A stretch of 64,000 bases of DNA from Sphingobacterium tabacisoli (GTDB taxonomy: Bacteria > Bacteroidota > Bacteroidia > Sphingobacteriales > Sphingobacteriaceae). This document shows positions 8,504-18,133 of the stretch, piece by piece (positions within the stretch are counted from its first letter, which is position 1; every line of letters begins with the position of its first letter). The stretch covers positions 1-64,000 of the forward strand of contig NZ_JAEQMU010000009.1 in the NCBI RefSeq assembly GCF_017908035.1. The letters are read 5' to 3'. The position numbers and the translations under genes are program-made. Under the pieces are notes generated by a model, which saw nothing but the letters and a program-made list of their open reading frames with translations, did no database searches and was not told where the DNA came from.

Positions 8504-8902
8504 ATGAAACTGAATACAGCTATTGTGGACGACGATAAGATTTTCCATTTTCTAATGTCTATCATGCTCAAAGAGACCCAGATCTCTTCCTCTCCACTAT
8601 GCCTACAAGAAGGAGGACAATTCCTTCAATGGTGGCATACTCAAAAAAGCATCTCAGAAAATGTCCTTATATTTCTGGACCTTAACATGCCCTTAGTAGA
8701 TGGATGGCAAGTGCTCGATGAGCTCAGAAATGAAAATGCAAAAAATATCTTTGTAGTAATCATTACCTCATCTATCGATCCTAAAGATAAAAAAAGAGCA
8801 GAGCGCTACCCCATGGTTATCGACTTCATTGTCAAACCGATACAATTACACGATCTTTTAAAAATTAAACATTCCACTTCTCTAACCCCATATTTCAGTT
8901 AA
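8504..8902 (+). CDS. Single-domain response regulator
   Basis: This 132-residue protein is a stand-alone receiver domain of the CheY type. The acidic pocket is Asp9-Asp11 (VDDD), the phosphoacceptor is Asp59 (FLDLNMP), the switch residue is Thr89/Ser90 (IITSS), and the conserved lysine is Lys111 (IVKP). There is no output domain, so it acts by protein contact or as a relay. It starts 5 bp after the PAS kinase-like gene and is followed by a strong terminator at 8916-8954, so the pair is a small operon. The partner lacks an ATPase domain, so the phosphate donor must come from elsewhere. Confidence 0.9.
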   Translation: MKLNTAIVDDDKIFHFLMSIMLKETQISSSPLCLQEGGQFLQWWHTQKSISENVLIFLDLNMPLVDGWQVLDELRNENAKNIFVVIITSSIDPKDKKRAERYPMVIDFIVKPIQLHDLLKIKHSTSLTPYFS

Positions 8903-8915
8903 CTTACCGGATAAA

Positions 8916-8954
8916 ACATAAAAGGGGAAGTGTAAAACACTTCCCCTTTTATGT
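8916..8954. terminator. Bidirectional terminator
   Basis: A perfect 18-bp stem (8916-8933 with 8937-8954) has a 3-nt loop and A/T flanks on both sides. It lies between the response-regulator gene (+) and the TlpA-like gene (-, ends 8972). Confidence 0.9.
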
Positions 8955-8971
8955 TTTTGTATAGACTAAGC

Positions 8972-10105
8972 TTAATTTAGCAACTCTGCTAATTTCTGAT
9001 GTAACTCTTCTCCTCTCAAGTTACTCGCTACGATCTTTCCATCAGGACCGATTAAATAATTCTGAGGAATACCACGCACACCGTACAACGTCGAAGCTGC
9101 GTTTTTCCACCCTTGTAGATCACTTACATTAGTCCATTCCAATTTATCATCTGCGATCGCTTTCAACCAGTTATCTTTCTTCCCTGGGTTGTCTAGAGAG
9201 ACACCTAATACCGTGAAATTTTTGTCTTTAAACTTGTGATATGCTTCTACCACATTAGGATTCTCCATACGACAAGGGCCACACCAAGATGCCCAGAAAT
9301 CAAGCAGTACATATTTTCCTCTGAAATCAGACAGCTTCACCGGTTTATCATTTACATCGTTTTGTGTAAAGTCTGGAGCCATCGCACCTACAGCGGTTGC
9401 TTTTGCAGCGATAATCCGTTTATTGAAAGCCTCTCCTGCAGGTGTTTTTTTCACGTCTGCGCCCAATTTGTTAAAAGCAGGTTCCGCAAAATCTACGTCA
9501 AGCTGCGACCCTGAAAGGTCCTGCAATGCCAACAATGCAAAATATGATGTTGGGTTTTTCGCCAAATAATCTTTTTGAACAGTCTCCTTCTCTTCCATCA
9601 AAGGCCCCGCTAGACCTCTTAGCTTTTCTGCTAATTTACCGTCTTTACGTTGTTCATCAGTCGCGCCATACCATTCTGCATCTAGCGCAGCCATTCCCTT
9701 TGTCGATTTTTCCAACTGCTTTGCATACTGTGCATACTCTACACTCAAAGGATTACCTGATACAGTAGCATTTTTGATAGAATCTGTTGCCACCAATTTG
9801 GCAGTTCCTTTATCGATATATAAACTGTAAGAATCAGCTGTCTGCGCTGCACGACGATCCAATTTTCCTGTTGGAGCATAAGTGATTGTCATCTGTGTAG
9901 GCCCCTCTACCGTTCCCGCAAAAGAGAACTTTCCCTTCTTCACTTCAACGCTGTCTTGCGTCATACCATTACCCGTGCGATAAGCTAGGTACGCCTTAGC
10001 GTTGTCATTTGATTTTTTTACTTGAGCTTCGATTTTAAAAGCCCCTTGCTGTGCCCATACCGCTATTGGTAATGCGAGCACCATTGTTAATACTGTTTTT
10101 TTCAT
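8972..10105 (-). CDS. TlpA-like thiol:disulfide protein with DUF4369-type N-domain
   Basis: This 377-residue exported protein has a signal peptide at 1-18 (cleavage near VWAQ). An N-terminal beta domain (about 22-110, DUF4369-like) and a helical middle part are followed by a C-terminal thioredoxin fold from about residue 240. The active site is WCGPC (Cys275, Cys278) and the cis-Pro loop is RGIPQNYL. The family works in the Bacteroidota periplasm or at the outer membrane as a thiol reductase or peroxidase-like protein; the substrate is unknown. Its position near the end of cluster A matches the TlpA gene of cluster B, but a Pr6Pr-type gene and a palindrome separate it from the lipoprotein genes. 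Confidence 0.9.
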   Translation of the reverse strand: MKKTVLTMVLALPIAVWAQQGAFKIEAQVKKSNDNAKAYLAYRTGNGMTQDSVEVKKGKFSFAGTVEGPTQMTITYAPTGKLDRRAAQTADSYSLYIDKGTAKLVATDSIKNATVSGNPLSVEYAQYAKQLEKSTKGMAALDAEWYGATDEQRKDGKLAEKLRGLAGPLMEEKETVQKDYLAKNPTSYFALLALQDLSGSQLDVDFAEPAFNKLGADVKKTPAGEAFNKRIIAAKATAVGAMAPDFTQNDVNDKPVKLSDFRGKYVLLDFWASWCGPCRMENPNVVEAYHKFKDKNFTVLGVSLDNPGKKDNWLKAIADDKLEWTNVSDLQGWKNAASTLYGVRGIPQNYLIGPDGKIVASNLRGEELHQKLAELLN

Positions 10106-10227
10106 TTTAAAATTTAGTAATTGATTACATAGTAACCAGAAGCTAAATTAGATATTTTCACTTTTCCCTGCGACTAATACACGTATCAATTACGTTACCG
10201 CCTTTTATAAACAGGATTGGATCGGTT

Positions 10228-10854
10228 TTATTTTATAGAAAAACAGTGCTTATCTATCCAAATCAATAGCGCCGAAAACAAGAGAATAACCGCCCCTACG
10301 ATCCCACAATTCACCAATACCATCGGTATACCCAGTGCATTCACATCTACAAACGGGTAGGGATAGAACCCCGTGATAGCTCCATGAGCCAACGTATACA
10401 ACAGGTAGATGAGCGGGTAGATGAGCCACCCCAGTATATACTTCCATCTCAACATCTCCTTTTCAGGACTACGCCACCAATAGCATAATACCAGCAATGG
10501 AATCACGGAGTGGAGCAATTCGTCCATAAATCGAGCAAAGCCTTGTGGTTGCCACAAGAACCGTAAAGCTACATTATACACAAGACCGACGATAAGAATA
10601 TAAAGTGTGATTGCTGTCAGTGTCGAGCTCTTCCCAAAAAATACACCAACGCACTTTTGGGGAGACAACCACAGACAGGTCGTACTTATGGCCACCATCA
10701 AATTGGTCTGTATCGTAAAATAACTGAAAAACCGGATTATGCGTACAACCGGAGACAATGAAGCGCTATTAATACCAACACAAAATTGAGCGACAATGGC
10801 AAACCAAGCCGTTACGGCAATTATTGCAGCAAGATTTCTTTGAGATAAAGTCAT
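10228..10854 (-). CDS. Pr6Pr-family six-span membrane protein
   Basis: This 208-residue integral membrane protein has about six membrane segments spread over its whole length. It contains the signature GFYPYPFVDV near residues 166-175, and TNL in the second span (FTIQTNLMV), both typical of bacterial Pr6Pr (FAR-17a/AIG1-like) proteins. Eukaryotic relatives include lipid hydrolases with a conserved Thr and His. The Thr in TIQTN and the His residues in DELLHS and LAHG could correspond, but activity in bacteria is not established. It sits between the TlpA-like gene and the end of cluster A with terminator-like palindromes around it, so it may be an independent gene. Confidence 0.75.
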   Translation of the reverse strand: MTLSQRNLAAIIAVTAWFAIVAQFCVGINSASLSPVVRIIRFFSYFTIQTNLMVAISTTCLWLSPQKCVGVFFGKSSTLTAITLYILIVGLVYNVALRFLWQPQGFARFMDELLHSVIPLLVLCYWWRSPEKEMLRWKYILGWLIYPLIYLLYTLAHGAITGFYPYPFVDVNALGIPMVLVNCGIVGAVILLFSALLIWIDKHCFSIK

Positions 10855-10896
10855 GACATCTATTATGTTATTATCCTAAGGTAAATATTTTTATAC

Positions 10897-10930
10897 ATAA
10901 AGGGTGCTACCATATGGTAGCACCCTTTAT
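10897..10930. terminator. Perfect 34-bp palindrome, terminator of cluster A
   Basis: Arms 10897-10913 and 10914-10930 are perfectly complementary. The palindrome lies 31 bp beyond the last gene of cluster A on the - strand and has T/A-rich flanks, as in an intrinsic terminator. Confidence 0.75.
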
Positions 10931-10960
10931 CGAAATCTATAAATACATCAAAACACGATT

Positions 10961-12508
10961 CTAAGGTATAGGCTTATAGGTATCTGCACTTACATCTCCA
11001 TCGATATACATCACATCACGAGGACTTCCTTCTCCCTCTAATGTCATTTCAGGCATAGCCTTCAAATCCCCAGCGACCTTTTCAAATAGCATTACTTTAT
11101 AGCTCCCCCCCTGTTTCACACCAATAGCAACATAGTTAAATGGAGTAACAGATCCTGAATGTCTCAAATGCTTTATAAAAGTTACTTCGCCACCGCCGGA
11201 CACCGTATATTGAAGCTGCTCAAAGCTATTCGCCAAGTTTCGGCTATACACATTACCATCCGTTGCGACAAAATACATCATCTCTTCATCTCCAAACAGT
11301 AGCGTATGCAATTTCCCATCAAATAGCCTTTCTGTTGGTTGAATTACTTTTCTAGTGATTTTCATCGTCACAAAGTTAGGTTCCAACCTAGCGACTACAC
11401 GACGGCTGGGATTGCTCTTATCTTCAAAAATTGCATATCCAATGATCTCATACCTATACTCTGGTGCCCCCAAATAAACCTGGTTTTTTAGTCCCATATA
11501 GTGTACCTTCTGGTTATTCTGCTCTACATCCATTTGAGATCCCTTACCTACCTGCACCTTGGTAAACATGGTTCCTGATGCGTCGGGCAGCGTCACAAAT
11601 GTGCTACTCGCTGTATCAAAGAAATAACTGTACTGTCCTGGCAAGTAAAAAGGTGAGAGTGTATAATCCGAGTTTTTACTATCAAACATGACATTCGTTC
11701 CAAACATCCCCTTACTGACGTTCATCATATTTATACCGTACAATCGTCCATTATTAATAAGAAACTCGGACATTGAACCATAAAAAACAGCATCTCCACG
11801 GAAGTCATGGCTTGGGCTTCCCAAAAAGAATGTTTCCTTTGTATTTATCACCTTCAATGTGTTCAGGTACACCGCCTGGATATCACCTGTTGTATTGACA
11901 AACAATGTGGGCGTATTCGATGGTTTTGGCTTTTCGACGGTAGACTTATAGTTATGGACAAAACTCAGCTTCCCCGCCTTTCCCTCAAGCTTTCGCCCAT
12001 TCACTGCACTATAGATATCAGAACTCATCCATTCTACATTACGAAACTTCGAGGCATAGAAAAAATCAAGATCACTATTCTGTTCATCATCTTTCAGCAC
12101 ATACCAGCCTGTTGTAAATTTTGTATTCACTCTGATATTGGCCTGACTTAACTTAGCTAAGCCTGTTTTCTTATTTTTGGCAATATGCACCAATATCCAA
12201 TTCCCAGCGATCAATTTGACACGGTACTCTAATACTCTCGACCGGCCAATCGTGTCTAAGGTTCCTGACACAAGTGGATCGAAAACACCCCAAACGTATT
12301 CAAAGTCAGCATCAGGCAAGGTCGAATGAGCCATCGCGTCAATCCGAAGTGTATCATGCTCGGATATAACATTGTAACGTTGCTCCAACCCTTCAACACT
12401 GATGCTTTCTGCCTCTTTATAGTCATAACTATTACCATCCTTATGACAAGAGCTGACCAGTACAGCGATCATTGCTAACAACAACCCAAGTATATTTTTC
12501 ATTTTCAT
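10961..12508 (-). CDS. PKD-like family lipoprotein (cluster A)
   Basis: This 515-residue lipoprotein has its lipobox ending at Cys21 (LVSSC). The N-terminal part (about 25-130) is a tandem of PKD-like beta domains, and the rest is a large beta-rich domain. It corresponds to the PKD-like lipoprotein found behind SusC-SusD-DUF4843 in many Bacteroidota loci. After Cys come HKDG, charged residues compatible with surface export. It probably sits on the outer-membrane face next to SusCD and may bind the ligand. It lies 25 bp behind the DUF4843 gene and ends the operon. The cluster B paralog (526 residues, 21580-23160) shares layout but is clearly diverged. The substrate is unknown. Confidence 0.85.
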   Translation of the reverse strand: MKMKNILGLLLAMIAVLVSSCHKDGNSYDYKEAESISVEGLEQRYNVISEHDTLRIDAMAHSTLPDADFEYVWGVFDPLVSGTLDTIGRSRVLEYRVKLIAGNWILVHIAKNKKTGLAKLSQANIRVNTKFTTGWYVLKDDEQNSDLDFFYASKFRNVEWMSSDIYSAVNGRKLEGKAGKLSFVHNYKSTVEKPKPSNTPTLFVNTTGDIQAVYLNTLKVINTKETFFLGSPSHDFRGDAVFYGSMSEFLINNGRLYGINMMNVSKGMFGTNVMFDSKNSDYTLSPFYLPGQYSYFFDTASSTFVTLPDASGTMFTKVQVGKGSQMDVEQNNQKVHYMGLKNQVYLGAPEYRYEIIGYAIFEDKSNPSRRVVARLEPNFVTMKITRKVIQPTERLFDGKLHTLLFGDEEMMYFVATDGNVYSRNLANSFEQLQYTVSGGGEVTFIKHLRHSGSVTPFNYVAIGVKQGGSYKVMLFEKVAGDLKAMPEMTLEGEGSPRDVMYIDGDVSADTYKPIP

Positions 12509-12533
12509 AATTTATTCATTAGTTACGTTACAC

Positions 12534-13307
12534 TTATCTTGGAAAAACAATAAGTTGCCTATTTTCATCACGCAGCGGTCCAGTTGTACTTTCGTTATTG
12601 TACTTTATCAATGCCGCATTAAGAACAGCCTTATAATACATCATCAAATCGGTCTGTGGCACCGCTTCAACAATCATCTGTTCATCCCACCGCTGTTGTG
12701 TCACCTTAATCATAAAACGATGCTTTTCAGCACTGTAATCACCGAGATAATACCGAGACACATTCGCTGTCCAGCCATCGGGTTTACTCAATTGATCCGT
12801 ATACGACACCTCTCGCCAGAGCTTTTCTTTTTCGCCTAAGACAAACTCTTCATTCGCTTGTAGCTTAAACTTTAAAACCACCGTATTTTTCTTCAACGAC
12901 TCGTCTCTTAGTAATACAACAGGGAGCTGCGTGTGCACGGTATTCGCTTTAATCACACAGAGCGCACCCCCCTCTTTATCGAAGGATTGATAATGGACCC
13001 CTGGAACCGCATTCTCCACATCAGGAACAGCCTCTTGTTCTATTTTAAAAAAACGATCCTTATTTTTTTTACCACCCAGTGCATATACATCAAAGTATAC
13101 CGTATCCTGTAATTTATCTTCGGGTTCATAGACAAATGTATGCGCCTTAACCCGGTTGCGGAGCTGCCGGTCACTGTTATACAGATCTGCCGGTGCAGGG
13201 CCAAACTGTATAATATTAATATCTTCAAAGGTATTATAAGGAGCCTGTTTGCAGGACCAGAACGATACCGTCATACATGCAAAAAGCAAATACTTTATTA
13301 TTTTCAT
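12534..13307 (-). CDS. DUF4843 lipoprotein (cluster A)
   Basis: This 257-residue lipoprotein has a signal peptide with the lipidated Cys19 (SFWSCK). The body matches DUF4843 in layout: an early conserved stretch INIIQFGPAP..., then VPGVHYQSF, and a Calx-beta-like beta sandwich. The function of the family is not known, but it is almost always encoded directly behind SusD, as here (5 bp after the SusD gene), so it is likely an accessory surface lipoprotein of the SusCD complex. The cluster B paralog lies at 23165-23980. Confidence 0.85.
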   Translation of the reverse strand: MKIIKYLLFACMTVSFWSCKQAPYNTFEDINIIQFGPAPADLYNSDRQLRNRVKAHTFVYEPEDKLQDTVYFDVYALGGKKNKDRFFKIEQEAVPDVENAVPGVHYQSFDKEGGALCVIKANTVHTQLPVVLLRDESLKKNTVVLKFKLQANEEFVLGEKEKLWREVSYTDQLSKPDGWTANVSRYYLGDYSAEKHRFMIKVTQQRWDEQMIVEAVPQTDLMMYYKAVLNAALIKYNNESTTGPLRDENRQLIVFPR

Positions 13308-13312
13308 AGCTC

Positions 13313-14749
13313 TTAATTTATAGTCTCTATCTTAGGTAGAGGCAGTACATAATTGATGGTCGCAGTAGCAGGTAAAAACAAAAAACTTGATCTTTGTACG
13401 TTTTTGCGTTTATAAGTATAGAAAGTCTGCCCTTCCGCATAAAATTCCTTGCGATACTCTTTTACAATTTCTACGTCCAATGCTTCAGGGTTAATGGGAG
13501 CTGACAAGTCTAGGTTCCGTGCCTTTCTAAAAGAAGCGAAGTATTCGAGCCCCTCTCCAAACGGAGCCGCCTCTGCAGCGATAAGATACAATTCACTTAT
13601 ACGAATCATCGGTATTTGTTTATAGTCTCGTCCTCCGGAAGTTTGAGAATTAGGCTTTGCCGAATATTTTTTGATAATATTCCCTTTCTTTCCATCTGCC
13701 AGGACTACGTTTTGCCATAATGAGGTTTCTCTGATGTCTTTCCCTGTATTCCCGTAAAGCACCTCTTTTAGTTTGTTCCATTCCTCTTCTTTTTTCAAAA
13801 CCAGACTGGCGTAGTTTGCATCATACCTTTTTTCCAGATCATGGTCATACAAACCAAATAAATGCTCGCCGACCAACGTAAAGTTTTCTTTTGCAAAGTC
13901 TGCGGCAACTCCTAATTTGAATTTGACAGATCCATCCTTATTTTTAGATTCAAGTACTTCCTTGGCTGCTATATAAGCCTTTTCTTTATCTCCATACCAA
14001 AGATGTATCCGTGCTTTCAGTCCCTTAGCAGCGTAATAATTCATACGCAGATAGCGATGAGCAAAATAAGAATCTTTTACTGGGGCAGTCCCAAGACGCA
14101 TATCCTCGATGGAGAGTTCTTGAATCGGATCGACTCGACCAAGTAATGTTGCTGCCTCATCAATATCACTGATCAACAAACTTTTACACTGCTCGTAAGA
14201 CATCTTTTCGTGCAGCATAGTGGTAAATTTAGTAACGTAAGCCAGTTGACTTCCCTCTGCTGGGTTATGAGGCGCAGGACCAAACAACCGCATCAGATCA
14301 AAATGCAAGTAGGCCCTTAGTGCTAAAGCTTCTCCCTTGACCAGTTCATAAAGCCCAGCTGTTTTAAACACATTTTTTCTACTGTCAATCTGGCCCAACA
14401 TCGCATTAACACTAGCGATCATAGCATATTGCTTTAGAAAAATCTCATCCAACATCGTCGCCACCTGTTCATTTTTATAGTCAAAATAGCCCAAGCGTCC
14501 TTCTGCGGATAGACTTGCCGCGTCCCAACTAGATACCAGGTGTTCTATCGTTGTTTGCGTCAATCGTCCACCATAGACCGTCTCTTCTTTCATCTGCACA
14601 TAGACACCTGTCAACGCATCTTTGAAACCCTCTTCATCCTCAAAAAATGTCTCCAACTCGATCTGGGTTTTTGGACTGACATTTAAATAATCATTGCAAG
14701 ATGTAAGCAATAGCCCACCCAACAACAGCATACTATATATATTTTTCAT
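13313..14749 (-). CDS. susD-like: RagB/SusD family nutrient-binding lipoprotein (cluster A)
   Basis: This 478-residue outer-membrane lipoprotein caps the SusC barrel and captures the substrate. The lipobox ends at Cys18 (LLTSCNDYLNV), and the phrase NDYLNVSPKTQ is typical for the family. The TPR-like helices (ALALRAYLHFDLMRLFG, residues about 135-155) and the RISELYLIAAEAA motif near the C-terminus are hallmark SusD features. It lies 4 bp after its SusC gene and 5 bp before the DUF4843 gene, so the operon is tight. The substrate cannot be told from the sequence. No glycoside hydrolase is encoded nearby, so a peptide or metal-complex ligand is as likely as a glycan. Confidence 0.93.
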   Translation of the reverse strand: MKNIYSMLLLGGLLLTSCNDYLNVSPKTQIELETFFEDEEGFKDALTGVYVQMKEETVYGGRLTQTTIEHLVSSWDAASLSAEGRLGYFDYKNEQVATMLDEIFLKQYAMIASVNAMLGQIDSRKNVFKTAGLYELVKGEALALRAYLHFDLMRLFGPAPHNPAEGSQLAYVTKFTTMLHEKMSYEQCKSLLISDIDEAATLLGRVDPIQELSIEDMRLGTAPVKDSYFAHRYLRMNYYAAKGLKARIHLWYGDKEKAYIAAKEVLESKNKDGSVKFKLGVAADFAKENFTLVGEHLFGLYDHDLEKRYDANYASLVLKKEEEWNKLKEVLYGNTGKDIRETSLWQNVVLADGKKGNIIKKYSAKPNSQTSGGRDYKQIPMIRISELYLIAAEAAPFGEGLEYFASFRKARNLDLSAPINPEALDVEIVKEYRKEFYAEGQTFYTYKRKNVQRSSFLFLPATATINYVLPLPKIETIN

Positions 14750-14753
14750 CTTT

Positions 14754-17700
14754 TTAAAAAGTTACGTTAAAGCCTAAGGAGTATTGTCTTGCAAAAGGAT
14801 AACTTGTCCCTCGCTCTCTTCTTATGGTGGACAAGTACAACGGTTCAGACATATTGGCTGTTACGCTCAGCATATTTAGCCTCATAGCACGCATCCATGC
14901 TTTCCCACGTACGTCATATTGAAGATGTATATTCGATATGGCCAGCAGACTTTCATTCTGCACAAAACGAGAAGACTTATATGTCGGTGTATTCACCAGT
15001 AAACCCTTAAAGGCCGCAACATCTCCCGGTTCTTTCCAACGATCGTCAAATACACGTTGATCGACATTATACTTATAGTCCGTCACTTCCACCTTATCAG
15101 CCAGCGTACTGTTATACTGCTGAGCTCCGAATGAGTATCTAAAAGCCGTATTCAAGGTTATATCCTTGTATCTTATCAACGTACTAAAGTTTCCAAACAA
15201 CGTAGGCTCCGTAGATCCCATCGCCACCACATCACGGCCACTCCAGGTCAACGTAGGTTCGCCATCGATTCCCCGAAACACTTCCATACCCGTACTTGGA
15301 TCAATTCCCATGGATGGCACTACCCATATCGTTTTACTGGAGTACCCTTCTTCATACACGTTACCTATGATATCCCCTCTCGCTTTAGCCGTCGCCTGTG
15401 CCTTTTTCAATTCTTCAGAAGTTTCCAGTACTTTATTCTTATTCCTTACAAGACCTCCTGTTATAGACCAGAAAAAGGACTGCGGGTTATTCAACAGAAC
15501 TACGGTTGCCGAACTCTCCACCCCCTTATTTCCTACGCGCCCGACATTTTCGGTATAACTTGTAAAACCATTAGAAGCAGGAAGGTTCAGAGTTGATATC
15601 AAACCTTTTGTTGTCTCTTCATACACATCAAGTTTCACTTTCAGCTTCCTGTCCAAAAATTCTGCATCGAATCCAATATTCTTTTTAAAGGTCTGTTGCC
15701 ATTTCAATTGTTCATTTCCTAATCCCAAGAGAAAAGCTCCATTCCAATTGTAGTATCGATCCCCCGTATAGTATTTGTATGAGGTCATTGCTTGATAAGG
15801 GTCAAAATTTTGCGATCCCGCTATCCCTAAAGACCCTCTCATTTTTAAATGATTAATAACTTCATTGTTTTTTAAGAACTTCTCTTCATGCACATTCCAC
15901 CCTAGACCAAATGACCAAAAAGGAGCATAACGATTTTTAGAACCAAACTGAGAGGCCCCATCCTTTCTATACACCATATCTGCGAAATACCGGTTGTCGT
16001 AGATATAATTGACGTTAGTTGTAAAACCTATTGCTCTACTTATCTTATCATTCCCTGTTGGTGTACTTCCTTTCGCATACTGCAACCCCATACTCAGAAA
16101 ATCAAGCTTAGGATTCGAGAATCCCTCCACTAAAAAATTGTATCTATAGTTCTCGCTATGACGCAGATTGAAATCAACTCCTCCAAAAACGGTGTGTTTT
16201 TTATGGAATGTCTTATTGAAAGAAAGATTAACTCCAGCATCATATCCAAACTGATTGGAGGTTGACAGTCTATAATCACCTTTTCTAAATACGTTATCTA
16301 GACTATAATTAGCAAAGGCAGTATGTTCTGCTGGTCTAAAGCGGTCAGATTGTCCCATAGCTTTAACCAATCCCAACTGTGTTCGCAGAATAAGACCTTT
16401 CACTATCGTCCATTCTATAGACGTATTATTTAGAATATCGTTGGACGAGGTCCTATCATATGTTTTTAGGGTCGCATTATACAATGGATTTGCAGGTAAA
16501 GGATTCCAATAGAAGCCATAAGAAGATGCATCACCAGAATCTCCTAAAAATAAATTGAGCTGTCCGTCTTCGTTATAAGGTGCCCAGTATGGGTTCTGCT
16601 TACTATAATTATCAAAAGTTCCATAAGGGGACTGTGCATGTTTTCCTGCTTTAAATTTCGTGTCGTTACGAAATCTTATATTTTGATAATTATAGGTAAT
16701 GGTCACCCCTCCATTGAATGTGTTTCGGTCGGAGCCCCTCATCACACCCGCTATCTTATTATATTGTGCCGAAGCAGCATATCTAAACCGACTATCTCCC
16801 CCTTCTACCCGCAGATTGTGCCTTTGTCCGTGCCCCGTCCTCAATGGAATAGACAACCAGTCGGTTTCTACCCCCCTATTAATTTCACTTAGGATGTAAT
16901 TGTAATATTGCTTTAAACTAAAATCTTTATCTGGATTACGGTCACTGTAATAGCCTACAAGTCGCTCCAATTCCAATTTCTCGCGGGCTTTCAGAAGTGT
17001 GTATCCGGATAAATCTGGATTCTCAAAATTTATCATCCCTCCATAACTGACTCTCAATTTACCAGCAGTAGGCACCTTCGTTGTTATCACCACAACACCA
17101 TTGGCACCTCTAGATCCATATATTGCCGTTGCTGTCGCATCTTTCAATATCGTGATGGACTCGACATCATTCTCATTGATATCCAGCAATGTAGCCAGGT
17201 TAGACTCAAAACCATCCAAAATGACCAAAGGCGTATTCAATTCAGCATGCGATTCATTCTTCAGATCCTTGATATTCGGAATACTGGAGTTACCGCGTAT
17301 TTGAATCTCAGGCATTCGGTTCGGATCCGAGCCATACAGATTACTTTCTATAATATTAAAAGACGGGTCGATATTCCTCAATGATGTAATCAGATTTCGC
17401 GTCCCAAAGAGTTGCAGCTCCTTCGCCGTCACCGTAGTCGAAGCCCCAGTAAAGCTCTTATCTACCTTCTTAAATATACCAGTAGATATCACAACTTCGT
17501 CCAGCTCGCCTTCCTCCAGCACCATGCGTACGATATGACGAACCTCTTTTGGATTCAGCAGTTGTACTTTAGGTGTATACCCTAAAAAACTAAACACGAC
17601 CTCTTGGTTAGATGCTGCTGCGGGCAGTACAAATTCCCCTTGTCTATTCGTCTGTGCTAAATTGGCACCTGTTGATCTCAAGCGAATAGAAACTCCAGCC

Positions 17701-18128
17701 AAAGGCTTGCCCGATTCATCCATCACGACTCCCTTTACTAGATCCTGCCGCTCGTCTACAGCGGATCGATCCACTTTACGGATCGTGACGACCTGATTAT
17801 CCAATGTAAAAGCAAAACCTTGCCCAAGTAAACAGCTATTCAATACATCCGTCAGATTTCGATCGGACGCTTGAATGGTTATCGGTCTGAGCGACTTTAC
17901 CTGTTCCGCATCGTAAATAAAATCATACTTTGTCTGCTGCTGAATTTGATTCAGAACCTCCTTCAAGCTTGCATTTTTGACACGCATCGATACTTTTTGC
18001 GCATAAGTCGATGCACTTACCTGAAGTAGCATCAATAGCCACCCCGTAAAGACAAGTTTCATGATGAGAATAAATTTCTTCATGCGTGGCAAAATAATGC
18101 CCGCATTTGTGGTCAATAATTTATACAT
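14754..18128 (-). CDS. susC-like: SusC/RagA TonB-linked outer-membrane protein with STN domain (cluster A)
   Basis: This is a TonB-dependent barrel that imports the ligand delivered by SusD. I place the start at 18128, giving 1124 residues (MYKLLTTNAG...), because the cluster B paralog starts the same way; an upstream ATG at 18197 would add 23 residues. Domains in order are: a signal sequence ending near SASTYAQ; an STN (secretin/TonB short N-terminal) domain that signals to FecR; a carboxypeptidase-regulatory-like domain (VKGVVMDESGKPLAGVSIRL); the plug (around GANGVVVITTK); and the beta barrel, ending in FNVTF. The STN domain and upstream fecR/sigma genes imply transport-coupled induction. 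The gap to fecR carries a conserved hairpin. Confidence 0.93.
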   Translation of the reverse strand: MYKLLTTNAGIILPRMKKFILIMKLVFTGWLLMLLQVSASTYAQKVSMRVKNASLKEVLNQIQQQTKYDFIYDAEQVKSLRPITIQASDRNLTDVLNSCLLGQGFAFTLDNQVVTIRKVDRSAVDERQDLVKGVVMDESGKPLAGVSIRLRSTGANLAQTNRQGEFVLPAAASNQEVVFSFLGYTPKVQLLNPKEVRHIVRMVLEEGELDEVVISTGIFKKVDKSFTGASTTVTAKELQLFGTRNLITSLRNIDPSFNIIESNLYGSDPNRMPEIQIRGNSSIPNIKDLKNESHAELNTPLVILDGFESNLATLLDINENDVESITILKDATATAIYGSRGANGVVVITTKVPTAGKLRVSYGGMINFENPDLSGYTLLKAREKLELERLVGYYSDRNPDKDFSLKQYYNYILSEINRGVETDWLSIPLRTGHGQRHNLRVEGGDSRFRYAASAQYNKIAGVMRGSDRNTFNGGVTITYNYQNIRFRNDTKFKAGKHAQSPYGTFDNYSKQNPYWAPYNEDGQLNLFLGDSGDASSYGFYWNPLPANPLYNATLKTYDRTSSNDILNNTSIEWTIVKGLILRTQLGLVKAMGQSDRFRPAEHTAFANYSLDNVFRKGDYRLSTSNQFGYDAGVNLSFNKTFHKKHTVFGGVDFNLRHSENYRYNFLVEGFSNPKLDFLSMGLQYAKGSTPTGNDKISRAIGFTTNVNYIYDNRYFADMVYRKDGASQFGSKNRYAPFWSFGLGWNVHEEKFLKNNEVINHLKMRGSLGIAGSQNFDPYQAMTSYKYYTGDRYYNWNGAFLLGLGNEQLKWQQTFKKNIGFDAEFLDRKLKVKLDVYEETTKGLISTLNLPASNGFTSYTENVGRVGNKGVESSATVVLLNNPQSFFWSITGGLVRNKNKVLETSEELKKAQATAKARGDIIGNVYEEGYSSKTIWVVPSMGIDPSTGMEVFRGIDGEPTLTWSGRDVVAMGSTEPTLFGNFSTLIRYKDITLNTAFRYSFGAQQYNSTLADKVEVTDYKYNVDQRVFDDRWKEPGDVAAFKGLLVNTPTYKSSRFVQNESLLAISNIHLQYDVRGKAWMRAMRLNMLSVTANMSEPLYLSTIRRERGTSYPFARQYSLGFNVTF

Positions 18129-18133
18129 TTGAA

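Noticed and set aside
15166..15558. Long + strand open frame inside susC of cluster A (similar frames lie opposite the other susC genes)
   Set aside because: It lies fully opposite a well-supported gene, has low-complexity composition and no domain. It is a shadow frame.
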